From: Paraescarpia echinospica
Lineage: Eukaryota; Annelida; Polychaeta; Sabellida; Siboglinidae
DNA: 64,000 nucleotides
Assembly: GCA_020002185.1 (NCBI GenBank)
Contig: CM034541.1
Location: forward strand, 54,595,526-54,659,525
Reading direction: 5' to 3'
The notes beneath the pieces were generated by a model that worked only from the letters and a program-made list of their open reading frames with translations, made no database searches and was not told where the DNA came from. Both the position numbers and the translations under genes were made by a program. Positions 12,901 through 22,149 of the stretch are shown piece by piece (position 1 is the first letter of the stretch; each line of letters begins with the position of its first letter).

Positions 12901-13889
12901 CTAAATCAACACAGAAACTAATCATAATTACTTCAATTGATTGTACATCTTAATTAAGTTAATGGTGTGTTTGATGGTGTTTCTAAAATTACATTTTAAA
13001 AATTACACAATTGAGCTATCATGAGTAAGTGGATATTGCATAGGTTTGCTTTTCTACAAAATGAATTTGAAATAAGACGAGCGAAAAATTAAATTGAGGA
13101 GCCATCTTTAACGGAGGGTCAAAGTTGGTGCAGAATCTTAAAAATTATAAGTTGATGAAATATGAGTTGATGGTATACACAGACACGGGAGAATAACACA
13201 CCTTCAACCTATGTTACAGTGAGAAGTTGATGGCCATGTGTTGGAAATTCCGCCCAAACAGTCGTCCAAGCTTTGGACAGATCCTCGAGATACTGGAACC
13301 GGACCTGAGCAAGAGTTTCCGAGACGTGTCGTACTACTTCAACGAGGCTAACCAGAAACACTCTACAAGCGATGCCGACGATGACACCTTGACGGACGAT
13401 ACAAAGACACCACTGACAGGAACACCGCACTATGTGAGCACACCGATGGCGTCGTCGTTGCAACACCACAGTAGCAGCGTGCGTGGTGGCAGTGCTGGTT
13501 CTCACCTGCTGTCAGACGAGTTGGACTATCAGGACGAGAACAATGTGAGTGACAGCTGTGGCGGTAGTTCCGTGTTGAACCGCAGTCAAAGTCCACTCAC
13601 CTGTCTACACAGCAGTCCGTGTGAGTGTGTGCCACTGACGAACTTTGGTGGCTCGGCGAGGACTAGCAGGCCACCTGTTGGCAGTTACTGGAATGCCCAG
13701 GTCGAGCCGCCATGCTGGTTCGGACAGCGATCCGACTCTAACAGTGCAATACATTCAAATGGCGGGACAGCGGAGAATCATATAAGTGGGTCGGACTCGC
13801 TAGGGGATGGCAGCGGTTGTCCACGAAATGGCCTCGCAAATGGACATATTCCGATGTCCTATTATCCTTCTGGCGCCAACAGAGTCTGA
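867..13889 (+). CDS. INSR: Insulin/IGF-like receptor tyrosine kinase, 3' part (gene model of 9 exons)
   Basis: Proposed join: 867-978, 1301-1356, 2221-2363, 5489-5553, 5839-5971, 6584-6743, 7128-7257, 10347-10481, 13220-13889. All introns are GT-AG and every phase joins to one open frame. The product is the membrane-spanning beta-subunit region of an insulin-type receptor: helix, NPDY juxtamembrane motif, complete kinase domain (GQGSFG loop, VAIK lysine, DFGM, YETDYY activation loop, [22 protein letters not shown]) and a Ser-rich tail of about 190 residues. Family knowledge: such receptors bind insulin-like peptides, autophosphorylate the three activation-loop tyrosines and recruit IRS/Shc adaptors. 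The ligand-binding part lies left of the window. The oddities are an HCD in place of HRD and introns made largely of minisatellites. The assignment to the family is near certain; the INSR symbol stands for an ortholog of the INSR/IGF1R family. Confidence 0.95.
961..1135. repeat. Short tandem copies of the transmembrane exon's donor junction
   Basis: The exon end CATCATCAAACAGAGCAG followed by GTAGGTAACTCAGTC recurs about three times in the first 150 bases of the intron. The junction-like points are at 1022 (AGCAG|ATAGGTGAC), 1072 (AGCAG|ATAGGTGAC) and 1110 (AGCAA|GTAAGTGGC). The last copy is a strong donor consensus. Units are 38-50 bp, so the repeat is degenerate. Confidence 0.8.
1301..1356 (+). 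CDS. INSR: Insulin-like receptor exon 2: juxtamembrane NPDY motif
   Basis: A 56-bp exon with acceptor TCTTTAG|ATTCACC and donor GAAG|GTGGGT. It joins the upstream AG to give [19 protein letters not shown]. The SSNPDY stretch matches the NPXY juxtamembrane motif of insulin receptors, which in that family binds PTB domains of IRS and Shc. A second GT four bases downstream (GTAACT) would shift the frame against exon 3, so the 1356 end is preferred. Confidence 0.87.
1642..2220. repeat. Minisatellite built from the acceptor and 5' end of receptor exon 3
   Basis: About ten imperfect units of 36-62 bp, each with GTTGTTGCAG followed by GTATCAGCCTGACAAGTG and GGAGGTGGC. This is the exon 3 acceptor plus its first nine or so codons (YQPDEWEVA). 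The units keep the exon part better than expected for neutral intron. Most junctions look usable as 3' splice sites, but unit lengths are not all multiples of three, so use of many copies would shift the frame. Confidence 0.9.
2221..2363 (+). CDS. INSR: Insulin-like receptor exon 3: kinase N-lobe start, glycine loop and VAIK
   Basis: The exon joins in phase 1 to give [14 protein letters not shown], then [12 protein letters not shown] (glycine-rich loop) and RVAIK (ATP-anchoring lysine). It ends in phase 0 at ATCAAG|GTCAGC. This is the start of the tyrosine kinase domain. Its first 30 bases and the preceding acceptor are repeated about ten times upstream (1642-2220), and its last bases plus donor resemble the unit of the repeat downstream (2484-2672). 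Confidence 0.95.
2484..2672. repeat. 30-bp tandem repeat resembling the donor junction of receptor exon 3
   Basis: About six copies of a unit containing GTCATCAAAGTTACCAATAT. Exon 3 ends with GCGATCAAG|GTCAGCAACATT. Read in the exon's frame, the units give [10 protein letters not shown], against AIKVSNIPL across the true junction. The donor GT is kept (AAAGTTACC) but weakened. Confidence 0.8.
2785..3206. repeat. 60-bp minisatellite in receptor intron 3
   Basis: About 6.6 copies of a 60-bp unit, visible as near-identical 60-base lines containing CATCAGAGATATCAATG and CATTAAGTATATCAGTG. It shares CTTCATGTCATCA with the following 32-bp repeat and TCATCA with the preceding one, suggesting a common origin. 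The open frame on the - strand is a repeat artefact. Confidence 0.95.
3207..5452. repeat. 32-bp minisatellite, about 70 copies, in receptor intron 3
   Basis: Head-to-tail units containing CATCAAAGAATCCACATC and ATGAATCTTCATGT, with single-base variants (CACGTC, AATAATCC) that recur in blocks and a few truncated copies around 4560, 4880 and 5020-5160. It ends about 36 bp before exon 4. Each unit has TGAATC and ATGAAT steps but no coding potential. Confidence 0.97.
5489..5553 (+). CDS. INSR: Insulin-like receptor exon 4: kinase alpha-C helix
   Basis: A 65-bp exon with acceptor TCTTTCAG and donor GATGAA|GTGAGT. It reads [21 protein letters not shown] and continues the frame directly from VAIK. 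The Glu of KEASVM is the alpha-C glutamate that pairs with the VAIK lysine in active kinases. It is preceded by more than 3 kb of intronic minisatellite that stops about 40 bp before the acceptor. Confidence 0.93.
5839..5971 (+). CDS. INSR: Insulin-like receptor exon 5: kinase hinge region
   Basis: Acceptor GGTTTCAG, donor GAG|GTAGAA, phase 2 in and 0 out. It reads [17 protein letters not shown], then [16 protein letters not shown] and HRPDSE. VIMELM is the gatekeeper and hinge segment, and GDLKHFL is the alpha-D helix. The sequence is colinear with human INSR/IGF1R here. Confidence 0.95.
5972..6583 (+). other. Receptor intron 5, no feature recognised
   Basis: AT-rich sequence with scattered ATAC/GTAC runs (6180-6420). 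I see no repeat array, mobile element or open frame with recognisable similarity. Confidence 0.6.
6584..6743 (+). CDS. INSR: Insulin-like receptor exon 6: catalytic loop with HCD instead of HRD
   Basis: Acceptor TTGTGTAG|GAC, donor TTGGAG|GTACAC, phase 0 in and 1 out. It encodes the alpha-E helix (ADGMAYL) and the catalytic loop. Family members read [12 protein letters not shown]; here the codon at 6686-6688 is TGC, giving [12 protein letters not shown]. The catalytic Asp (6689-6691) and the AARN asparagine are intact. A single C-to-T change at a CpG would explain Arg (CGC) to Cys (TGC). It could be a real substitution, an allele or a base error. Confidence 0.94.
6744..7127 (+). other. Receptor intron 6, no feature recognised
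   Basis: The sequence is open in the frame of exon 6 up to about 7030 but shows no conserved kinase residues, and the exon 6 to exon 7 join (IKIG-DFGM) is exact without it. Two copies of a short segment (TGTTTACTGGACAACTAG at 6852 and a variant at 6915) form a small local duplication. Confidence 0.6.
7128..7257 (+). CDS. INSR: Insulin-like receptor exon 7: DFG and activation loop
   Basis: The acceptor GTGGCAG|ACTTTGG joins the upstream G to make DFGM. The exon then reads [28 protein letters not shown] and SDVW, ending in phase 2 at TCTG|GTGAGT. The three tyrosines of YETDYY are the autophosphorylation sites of insulin-type receptors, and the WMAPES segment anchors the substrate side. All catalytic residues seen here are intact. 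Confidence 0.95.
7480..10346. repeat. 30-bp minisatellite, about 95 copies, built from the acceptor of receptor exon 8
   Basis: Units contain GTACTGTCTTGTTTCAG followed by GTCGTACAGTGTG. TTTCAG|GTC(A/G)TA is the acceptor and start of exon 8. Because the unit is 30 bp, all frames stay open over long stretches. In the receptor frame the repeat reads [10 protein letters not shown] units continuously from 9127 into SYGVVMWEM of exon 8. Variant units (AGATCAT, TTGTACAG, GTCATG) form higher-order blocks: segments near 8450-9190 and 9320-9850 are near duplicates of each other. Confidence 0.96.
10347..10481 (+). CDS. INSR: Insulin-like receptor exon 8: kinase C-lobe
   Basis: The acceptor is GTTTCAG|GTCATATGG, joined in phase to give [16 protein letters not shown], then [14 protein letters not shown] and ERCPEK. 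The donor is AAAAT|GTAAGT. The preceding 2.9 kb is a 30-bp minisatellite whose every unit contains TTTCAG|GTCGTACAG, a near copy of this exon's acceptor and first codons. The last copy merges into the exon without a break, so the exon start rests on protein homology. Upstream copies would splice in frame. Confidence 0.92.
10482..11160 (+). other. Receptor intron 8, left part, no feature recognised
   Basis: Ordinary intron sequence. A small palindrome lies at about 11063-11083 (AAAATGGCCACCATTTT). No coding signal. Confidence 0.5.
11169..11337. repeat. Imperfect inverted repeat, possible small hairpin element
   Basis: The left arm at 11169-11195 (TTCTATTGTGCAATGATCAG) pairs with the right arm at 11311-11337 (CTGATCATTGCACACAGTAG) with few mismatches, separated by about 115 bp. 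This resembles a foldback or MITE-like relic. No target-site duplication was identified. Confidence 0.5.
11880..12260. repeat. 59-60 bp tandem repeat in receptor intron 8
   Basis: About 6.5 nearly identical copies of a unit containing GATAGAATACAATATGTCAA, AAACTAAACCAGTTGAAG and AAGCAGCTTTAAGATT. Low divergence suggests recent expansion. Inverted copies of the same unit lie at about 12577-12665. Confidence 0.93.
12285..12935. repeat. Two diverged tandem copies of a ~300-bp element, with an inverted copy of the 59-bp unit between them
   Basis: The segments starting at about 12298 and 12650 align. Both begin with AAGC(A/T)GCTTC(C/T)TCAAC, then a TTCTT(C/T)(A/G)ATGTCC block, CAGTTTAA(C/T)A, and later TAGAATTTGTCA or its equivalent and AAAGAAAGTC. 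Between them (12577-12640) lies the reverse complement of the 59-bp unit found at 11880-12260. The layout suggests terminal inverted repeats of a non-autonomous element that seeded the tandem array. No transposase is seen. Confidence 0.55.
13220..13889 (+). CDS. INSR: Insulin-like receptor exon 9: last kinase helices, C-terminal tail and stop
   Basis: The acceptor ATGTTACAG|TGAGAAG joins AT+T to give [11 protein letters not shown], then [12 protein letters not shown] and [17 protein letters not shown], which closes the kinase domain. About 190 further residues are rich in Ser, Gly, Asn and Asp and end in PSGANRV, with TGA at 13887-13889. The tail has tyrosines in SYYFN, PHYVST, LDYQDE, GSYWNA and MSYYPS, but no YxxM motif, so signalling through PI3K would have to rely on adaptors docked at NPDY. 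The tail is not conserved enough to align by eye with vertebrate tails. Confidence 0.94.
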
Positions 13890-14511
13890 TTGGTCGCGAC
13901 ACCTATGATGACGCACATCGTCACCTGTAGGGGGGGGCGCCATATCAAACAGTCGCATTTCCATATCAGCTGGCCAAACTGGTTGTGCTGCCACCTACCG
14001 TGTAGGTGTAAACGTTGAGTGTGCATATTTGTACGTGTGTATGTATGCGAGATCAGCTGACCACTGAGAGAAATTGTCATTCCAGTTACAAGTTGGTCAT
14101 ATGACAATGCTGCTTGAAGTGAAACGAGGCCACTGCAGCCGTCGGATAAGTTTAATGCGAGACGAGGCAGCTCCAAAGTGAAAGTGAAAGCTAAACTGTG
14201 TCCTTAGGTGAAAGTGACAGTGCTGGGTAGTGGCTGTCACTGGGGGGTGAGACTGGCGGGAGAGGGCGGCCGGACACTATTGTGCGAGGTCTTCTCATTG
14301 ATAGTTGGGCGTCACACTCACACCTGCAGAAGTCATTGTGACGTCGTCTCGCACCTGCCCAACACGACGGGCTCGCACGACAGGCTTCACTACACCCCAT
14401 TCCAGACACTAGGTTCTTATCCTGCCAAAATATCATTATGTAAATATGTACATATATATATTGATACGTGCTTGTCTCTGATTCGACTTTACAGTCAAGC
14501 TGGACCTTCAA

Positions 14512-14750
14512 GTAGACAAGTAACTTATCTTTCGGCCAAGTAGACAAATAACTTCTCTCTTGGCAAAGCACATTTCCCTGGCCAAGTAGACATGTAAACT
14601 CTCTCGGCCAAGGAAGTTTCCCCAGCCAAGCAGACAAGTGACTTCCCTCTTAGCCAAGCACGTTTCCCTGGGCAAGTAGACAAGTAACATCTCTCTCGGC
14701 CAAGTAGACAAGTAACTTCTCTCTCTTGCCTAAATTAGTTTCCCCGGCCA
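14512..14750. repeat. Degenerate tandem repeat downstream of the receptor
   Basis: Irregular copies of a 35-50 bp unit built from GGCCAAGTAGACAAGTAAC and TTCTCTCT(C/T)GGCCAAG. Open frames on the - strand here are repeat artefacts. Confidence 0.8.
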
Positions 14751-15739
14751 AGTACATTTCCTTGACCATGTAGGCACCCATCAATGGTCTGACGTCGGGT
14801 AACAAGCAAGAAAATTGCCAAAGTGGACCAAGCGATGCGACATTGAGTTGTGCGCGAACTGTGAGAATAGATGTACAAATTTGTATCAGGAAACCAGAGT
14901 ATTTATTGATGCGGTCTGCCGTCTCGCCGACGGTCGGCCGCATGTATTTATGTCATTGTATATCTGTTAATGTCGTCGGTGCCATTGTTGTAATTCTTCT
15001 ACACTGTCTTGTAAGTGACTCTCACTTTGTGTAAGTGAACGTCATTTCATGTACGTGATCAGGTGCATTCAGCATACATGTGAAAATATAAGACATTTGT
15101 ATATTAATGTACGCCAATGGTAAGTACTGTCATTGGCCCAGAAGTGACTCACTTCAGTAAGTGACAATGAAGTGACTGACTGGTCGGGAAGTGAGTGTCA
15201 CTTTAATTATTAATCATTTTAATGTTTCCTATTGTAAAGGGCGTTTAAGAAAGTGTCCTCAAACATTGTAGTCAATACACTTGTTTTTCACAGTTTGGGA
15301 TATGAGAAGGGATGCTAACATCACTAGTGGGGTTGAAAAGTCAACCCTTAATTATGTCCAACATGTTTTGTGTTAGGTGCTTCAAATCTTTGATTTGGTG
15401 GCCACCAAATGCCAAAACGCTTGACACAAACAACCCGATAAAACCAGCCACACAGATTGTTAGCATATCATATCAGCTCAAAGTTGCAGGATGTCGATTG
15501 TTTAATGGTGTACACTGTCCGTAAACAGCTCGCAGTTTAATAGCAAAACATGTAATACCTCAAAAATGAAAGGGTGATCTCTTTTGTCATTGTCATAGTG
15601 CATATCAGCTAAACATAAGTATCCCACAGTCATACGGAAAACAGCAGGATTTTACAATCTTGTGTGTTATTAAACCTCAAAGTTGTTCCGAGACACAGCT
15701 GGATCTAGAGACAGGATATATCTTTGAAATTCCTTAGAG

Positions 15740-15835
15740 CTGAGCATCAGGGCTAGGCACTAGGGCTCAGCATTAGGACTCGGCACTAGGGCTCAACACT
15801 GAGGCTTGGCATTAAGGCTTGGCACTTGGGACTCG
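15740..15835. repeat. Short degenerate repeat of ~17-18 bp
   Basis: Five or six imperfect copies of GGGCTCAGCATTAGG and GGCTAGGCACTAGG variants in about 95 bp. Confidence 0.65.
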
Positions 15836-18346
15836 GGCACCACAGTGCATTTTACTACACATTCTTTCCAGTGCCTACCCGGTATATCTAGGCAGTGTAA
15901 ATGCATATTCTGTGCCGTGAACCATCAAACAAACCCTGTCTCTTCATTGTTTGCCAGTTCACATGTGCTATTTTAAATAATGGATATTTTTGCACCATGC
16001 ATTTAAACAAACAATGATAAATGCCTTCCAAATAGCCTTTTGGTGGTTTAAGATTTTGCAACTTTTCAGTGGCAAAGTTAATGTTAAAAAAAAATTATGT
16101 GCAGTTTGTCATATTTTTTTAATACAAGGCGAACGGAAGGTAAATGACAGTTTATGAGACCACCTTATACAAAGTTATTAGTCGTCTTCAGTGTTTTGCT
16201 TCACCTATTTACTGGAACGTTCTCAGTGTAAACATTCAAACACCACAAAAGGGGTAAAGGGGCACAGCCCAAAAATGGTTGGGGCACTACCCAAGAGCTT
16301 GGGATAAGCCACGATGAAGATTTGTTTGTACAATTAAAAACTGGCCATTCAACCATGTTATTCTGAACTTGGTCTAAATGTCCACCCAGACCCAGGGTTA
16401 TTGTCCTATTCGGCCATTCAAATTCACCAGGACATTTTGCGTGCTGATGAAAGCAATTGTGTTGTAGATTGTGTGAAAAATTAGGCAAATATTGTCTACT
16501 TGGGTTGCGTTCCCTATCGTTCTAACTGGGTGATGACACTTCTCTGTCGGGTCATTGCAAGGTATGGGGTTTCCACATCAATCAATCCCGCATCTGAACA
16601 TTTGTCTGGCTACCGCCGGACTCTTCATAGGCATGTGCTGAATCTGGATTTAGCTGTGGCAACTCGTTTTTGGTTTTGGTCGCAGCGTCACGCAGATGAC
16701 GCCCAGGTGACGTCAGCGTCACACAGGTGACGTGTCACTGTTTTAATGGTACGCTTGACGACAACAGGTGACAGTGGAGTACTTAAGTTGTTTTGTGAGG
16801 AGACCTGTGAAACCGGTGTCATGTTACGTTGTCGTGCACTCAACAAATTGTGATAGAATGTAGGTGTGTCGTCTCAGAGGACAGCTTTGGGAACGGAGCG
16901 CACGTTTTAGTGACAGTTTTTATTGTCAGTTTTTATGGTATTTCGTCCCTGATGTCGGAATGTGATTTTACATGACGGAACTTGCTGTAACCAGTTGTAG
17001 GTGTTATGTGTCTGACGCCTTGCGTGGGAATTTGTGTGGGTGTGTCAACCGTTTACTGACACAGCCTGCCCTGCGATCTAGTGGAAAAGTCCCTAGTAAG
17101 TGGGGTCATTATTTGTGATAACGTCTCTTGGTTGGCGGCACTGTTTTCATTCGCAGATACACAAATGGTTGGTGAGTGTTAAAACCGCAGACATAGAGTG
17201 GAGAATCCGTAATGAAATGTTAGTTACATTTTAAAATTATTTTCCTTCATTATCATTAACCATTTCATGTGGTTAATCTGTTGGTCAACCTAAATCATAT
17301 ATAAATGATGACCGTACTGTCCGTTTTCCTGGATGGTTTGGCTGAAATTGGAAACCTGTACGACGTTAATCACTTAATGTCACATCAAAAATGAGTGTCA
17401 AAACTTGGTTTGTTACCACAGAAACATGTGGGCACCTGACTGGCAGATGCGAGACGTGCGGTACTTCTGTCGATTAGGTCCAACGAATATGTGATTCAGG
17501 CATATATGCCATTGTACATAATAGGACGCAGTCGGTCCAAATTCGTCCGTGTCTGCGGTGAAATGTGGTTAGTAGGTCCCGTGCTACCTCCGGTGTTCAT
17601 TGTGTCAATCGTCGCTTTGTAAGTTAATGCTAAGTTATGCTAATAATCATGGAATGTAAATAATTACTGTTGTGTATAAAGTCGACGGAGACGTTTTATA
17701 TTAGGACGAGTGAGTGGTTGTATCAATACAAATGGCGTCTAAAGGCATACTGTGGCAGAGTCGTCTCCTGTCGCTACGTAATTCTGCATACTGGATCGAG
17801 TCGTTTCTGACGCACTACGTAGATCGCTTCCGTCAGGGTAGACAGCTGTCAGGGAGTAGTCATTGTTTATTAAGAGGGAATCCAATCCACCCCAATATCT
17901 TATCTTCTCACCCACCAATCGTACACTGAAATCGCCCCCATTTGGAGCATTGATAAATTATTGTTGGAAAGTTCTGTGCCTTGAAAATTGATCCATTAGA
18001 AATTTCTAACACTGAAATATGTCCCACCCCAAATCCTGTGCGCCAAAAATTGAGCATACTCCTGCTTCCTCCTTATGACTTATGAACGGCTTCCATATCG
18101 GCTAGAACAAATACATCGAACACATTTTTCAAACACGCCCCAAGTTCTTTTTGGCCTACTAAAGGGTATTGTTGTCATGTAGAACATAGATAATGAATTT
18201 TCAAACATGCTATCTGCTGGTTTCCTCAGTGATGTAAAAATAAATGATAAACCAACCAGGACCTGGATACTGTTCTCATTCAATCATTATTTTTGTTGTC
18301 TGATTTGACAGAGCTAAGATCATTGTATATTTAACTATACATGTCA

Positions 18347-18352
18347 AATAAA
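18347..18352 (+). terminator. Candidate polyadenylation signal (AATAAA) for the receptor
   Basis: First exact AATAAA on the + strand after the receptor stop, about 4.5 kb downstream. A T/GT-rich stretch (TACTGTTGTTTATAAAATC) follows within 40 bp. Without transcript data this is only a candidate. Confidence 0.3.
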
Positions 18353-20739
18353 TTGCTGATAAAATACTGTTGTTTATAAAATCTCCTGTTCATTACTGTG
18401 TACGTCCCGAGTTATTTTCACACGTCTAATCAGATAGTGTATGTGGCTAGGGTTGATAATGAAATAACGTAATTACTTGTGCTTTTAACTTGTATAGTCA
18501 CCTTGTGCTTTACACTTCTTAAAGTGGTGTGTCAGAAACGAAAGTATTGATTAGTAGCAGTGGTCAACGCCAGGGTATTGGGGAGACGAAACGTCGGCGT
18601 ATTGTTTCATCGGCGTGCAGTAATCGTGTCGGACGTATGTATGTACATGTTTTTAAGCGATTGTTTCACGGACATGTCGTGGCGACAGCAGCAGCAACAG
18701 CAGCAGCATGATGTACTAAACTATGTCACGTGTGTCTTGCTTCATATTTGTTACAACGGTGAAACTTGTATATAGATTATACCATTAAAAATATTAAAAT
18801 GTATCATTCACGATGTGATTTGTCGTGTTCTGTTGTGCTACGTCGGCCATTTTGGGTGCTGCCTCAGTTCCAATTTATTTTTTTCACATTTCATTTAAAA
18901 TTAATTCGGTAGAAAAACAAACCTAGCTAGTATCCACCACAATACACTAGATCGTTTTTGCATGTAGTTCTAGTGAAATTGCCATATTATTTCAACTTGC
19001 TCAACATTTGCATTAATTCAAGTGATTCTCAAAACTGGAATTTTTACGTGAATGTAGGCACTTCGATGAATTCCGCAAACTGGGACGTTTCGCGTGCGTC
19101 GATTCTCGATCACAGCAATCCGTCTCGTTTGCCGGGACTGCGGTGATCGCTTTGTTTCAACTCGTGTTTTCGCGCTCTATTTCCGGTCATTGACGTCAAT
19201 CACTGCTGTGCCGCTGTCGAGAGAAAGTTGATCTTCGTCTACGTCGTTTAAATTTTGAAATTTGACCAGAATTAAGATAAATTACATATATTTTACGACT
19301 AAGTCTGTATTCATTTGCAGATATTATTTTCTAACAGCGTCTAACCCGAAATATTTTGTGCTTAGTCCTATCTATTAGTTTTGTTTAGCCTTTGTTGAAC
19401 AAATTGGTGTCATGCGCTGTCGTGAAATATGGTTTTGCACCATTCAAAAATAGTGACATTTGAAAGTTCTGTGTCGGCGAAACCGATTGCGCGCGTCACT
19501 GGAGGCGATGCCAGATGCAGATCGTGACTTAATCCATTTCTTTGAATTAAAATACTCTACAAAACCAATACTATTTATACCATATTTAAATAATATCCAT
19601 GTCAATTCTGCAATACTTTGTCTTAGATTTGCTAGTTGTAGAAATATGGCCCATGCCAGCCCATACTAGTCTACGGGTCAATCATGGTAGTCTTAGGCCA
19701 GGGCTGGTCATGGCATGTATTTAGACTTATAAATAATATAAATTTTAGTATGCAGTAATTTAAATTAAGTGTTGATAGTAACCTATTAAATCAACAATTT
19801 GTTTGAAAAGTTGTTTTTGAGGTAAAATACATAAATGATTTGATTTAATTTGTTTAAAAAAGAATTTTATAACAAATAGTCACTGCACAGAATTGCTAAA
19901 GCATGTTCTAATATAAACCATAAATGCCTTGATCATTTGTTTCATTGTGTGATAACACGCAATACATTAAACACCACAGTTCTCAAGAATCATAATTATT
20001 ATGAATTTATGTGACATAAAAAATAAAGCATTATTATAGAATTTCACATTGCCCTCTTGAGTAACAGAGGCAGGGATATGAAAATTATTTCACAAGATTT
20101 GCATGTAGAATCAAAATAGTTATCATTATATGATACATGATGGCCTTTTTATTTGAGATATTGTTTGCAGTTAAATGCAGTGACACTGATCTTACGCTGT
20201 TAACTGTGAAGGTACCAAGCCACAGAGTCGTCTGAATATGACACCCATCATCTGTCTGCATAAGTGCACATTTAATCTGGCTAATTATATATATGATATC
20301 TACATTGAACAGTGTCCAGTCAACATGACACGAACATTACTTATAGACATCATATTGAAGAACACAACATTATTTTACAGGATACTGAAATATGAACCTT
20401 ACTGCACAGATCTTGCAGCCTAGTGGCATTAAATTATGAGACAATCAACTGCCAATATTACAAAAAGACTGTATTATGAGCAGAGCAGACTTCTTCATGA
20501 CTTGACTCCCATGGGCCATGGGGAATAACGCAGAAAGCAATCTTGCATTTGGATTCAGCAACGGAATACTGTGAACAATTTATAAACATTACTTTATCAA
20601 GTTCATGTTGAAATGCAGAACATTATGCAGCAATGAAAATTGATTACTAGACTGTAAAGAACCTGCAGCATTCATCCAACATGTCATGACACACATAGAC
20701 ACAGTGAACTTGGGAGTATGAATATTGTATTTCATTGTG
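18353..20739. other. Intergenic sequence, no gene recognised
   Basis: Short open frames only. A CAG/CAA triplet run lies at about 18687-18710. An AT-rich segment from 19700 leads into the satellite-like repeat. I see no RNA gene or conserved protein. Confidence 0.5.
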
Positions 20740-21480
20740 ATGTATTGATCTGTTGAGTTTGTGTGCTATTTAGCCAATATTTACTTATTAATAAAGTTAT
20801 TGTTAATGCTGTATGACTTAATGTGTAATCATTTTATTTATTACTATGTTTAATGTGGTTGTAAACACTGCATAAATTATATAACTTGTCTTCATAATGA
20901 TGGACATTGCAGTCTTTTATTAAAATGTAACGGTCAGTCGAGTTAACGTGCTAATATTAAACAATATTAAGTTAATGTGAAATGAACGGTAGTATGTTTA
21001 TTACCATAATTAATGTGGTTTACTGCTTGCATAAATTATACAAATATATTCATAATCATGGACATTATGGCCTTTTTACTGAAATGTATCGATCGGTCTG
21101 TCAAGGTTGCGCACTAATTAGCCAATGTTAACTAATTAATTAAATTATTTGTTAATGTATATTAATTTCCATTATTAATAATATACACATTACATAATAA
21201 TAATGTATAAATATGTTTATAATCATGGTCTTTTACTGAAATTGTGTTGGTCTGCCGAGGTTGCTCGCTAATTACCCAATATTGACTAATTAATTAAAAT
21301 ATTATATGATTTGTTAATGCATATTTATTATCATTATTAATGTGGTTATACACATTGCATAATATGTATAAATATCTTCATAATCATGGACATTATGGCC
21401 TTTAATTGGAACGTTTTGGTCTGTTGAGTTTGCATGCTACATAATTAAAATTAACTAATTAATTGCATTAATTTGGTTAT
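20740..21480. repeat. AT-rich diverged tandem repeat of ~165-190 bp, 4 copies
   Basis: Each copy runs from a GGTCTG(T/C)(T/C)GAGGTTGC-like start through CTAATTA(G/C)CCAATATT, TTAATGTGGTTATACAC, TTGCATAA, and TTCATAATCATGGACATTATGGC-like ends. Copies start at roughly 20745, 20930, 21090, 21247 and, partially, 21416. Divergence is high, so the array is old. Confidence 0.8.
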
Positions 21481-22149
21481 AATGAGTATTAAAAATATTG
21501 TATATTTATTACTCTAGTCAATATCTTTAAAAACCCTGAAAACAGTATTTAAATATCTATATAAAAAACAAGTTTGACATTTTAAAGCAAATATTTATCT
21601 ACAGAAAACACAAAAATGAGTCCATTTTGCTATTGTAAGAGATACACAAAAATTATGCTGTTTTGTCGTCTTAAAACTGCAATATCTTTTGATCTATTAA
21701 AGATATCTTAATAAACAGTTATGTGATCCTTAAGCTATTACCTTTAATTTAAGCCAATTCCCAATGTTCTAGCATTATATTAATTTTGTTGTTGAAGTGC
21801 CTAGTGAATGGGCGATACAATTATACGTTAACTGACAGTTATATGAATTAGACATAATAGCTGCCTAATATTACCATTTCTCCTAAGGTTTATGTTAAGG
21901 TTTTACAGCAAATTTACCAGCATCCAACTAACCTGCTGTGGGGATTCGTAAATATGTGTAAAGACACCGTCACATGATACATACATCAGCTAATAATTAA
22001 AAAATTTTCAGTGTAATACTGTTTGTGTGTATATTTTATTTGGTTCCAAATATTTATTTGCGAAAAAAACCCAGCTAAATTGTTTCAGCGATGATACCAT
22101 GCAAGAAAGTATGATATGGCTGATGTCATATGCCAACCTAGATATGTAA
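21481..22149. other. Intergenic AT-rich sequence, no gene recognised
   Basis: Low-complexity AT-rich DNA between the diverged tandem repeat and the retrotransposon fragment. Nothing recognisable. Confidence 0.5.

Larger units (their letters stand above)
13890..18352 (+). other. Downstream flank and probable 3' UTR of the insulin-like receptor
   Basis: No coding region is recognised. The first exact AATAAA after the stop is at 18347-18352, and an ATTAAA is at 15669-15674; either could end the transcript, which would give an unusually long 3' UTR. Degenerate local repeats lie at 14512-14750 and 15740-15835. The remaining sequence is of mixed composition without a recognisable gene. Confidence 0.4.
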
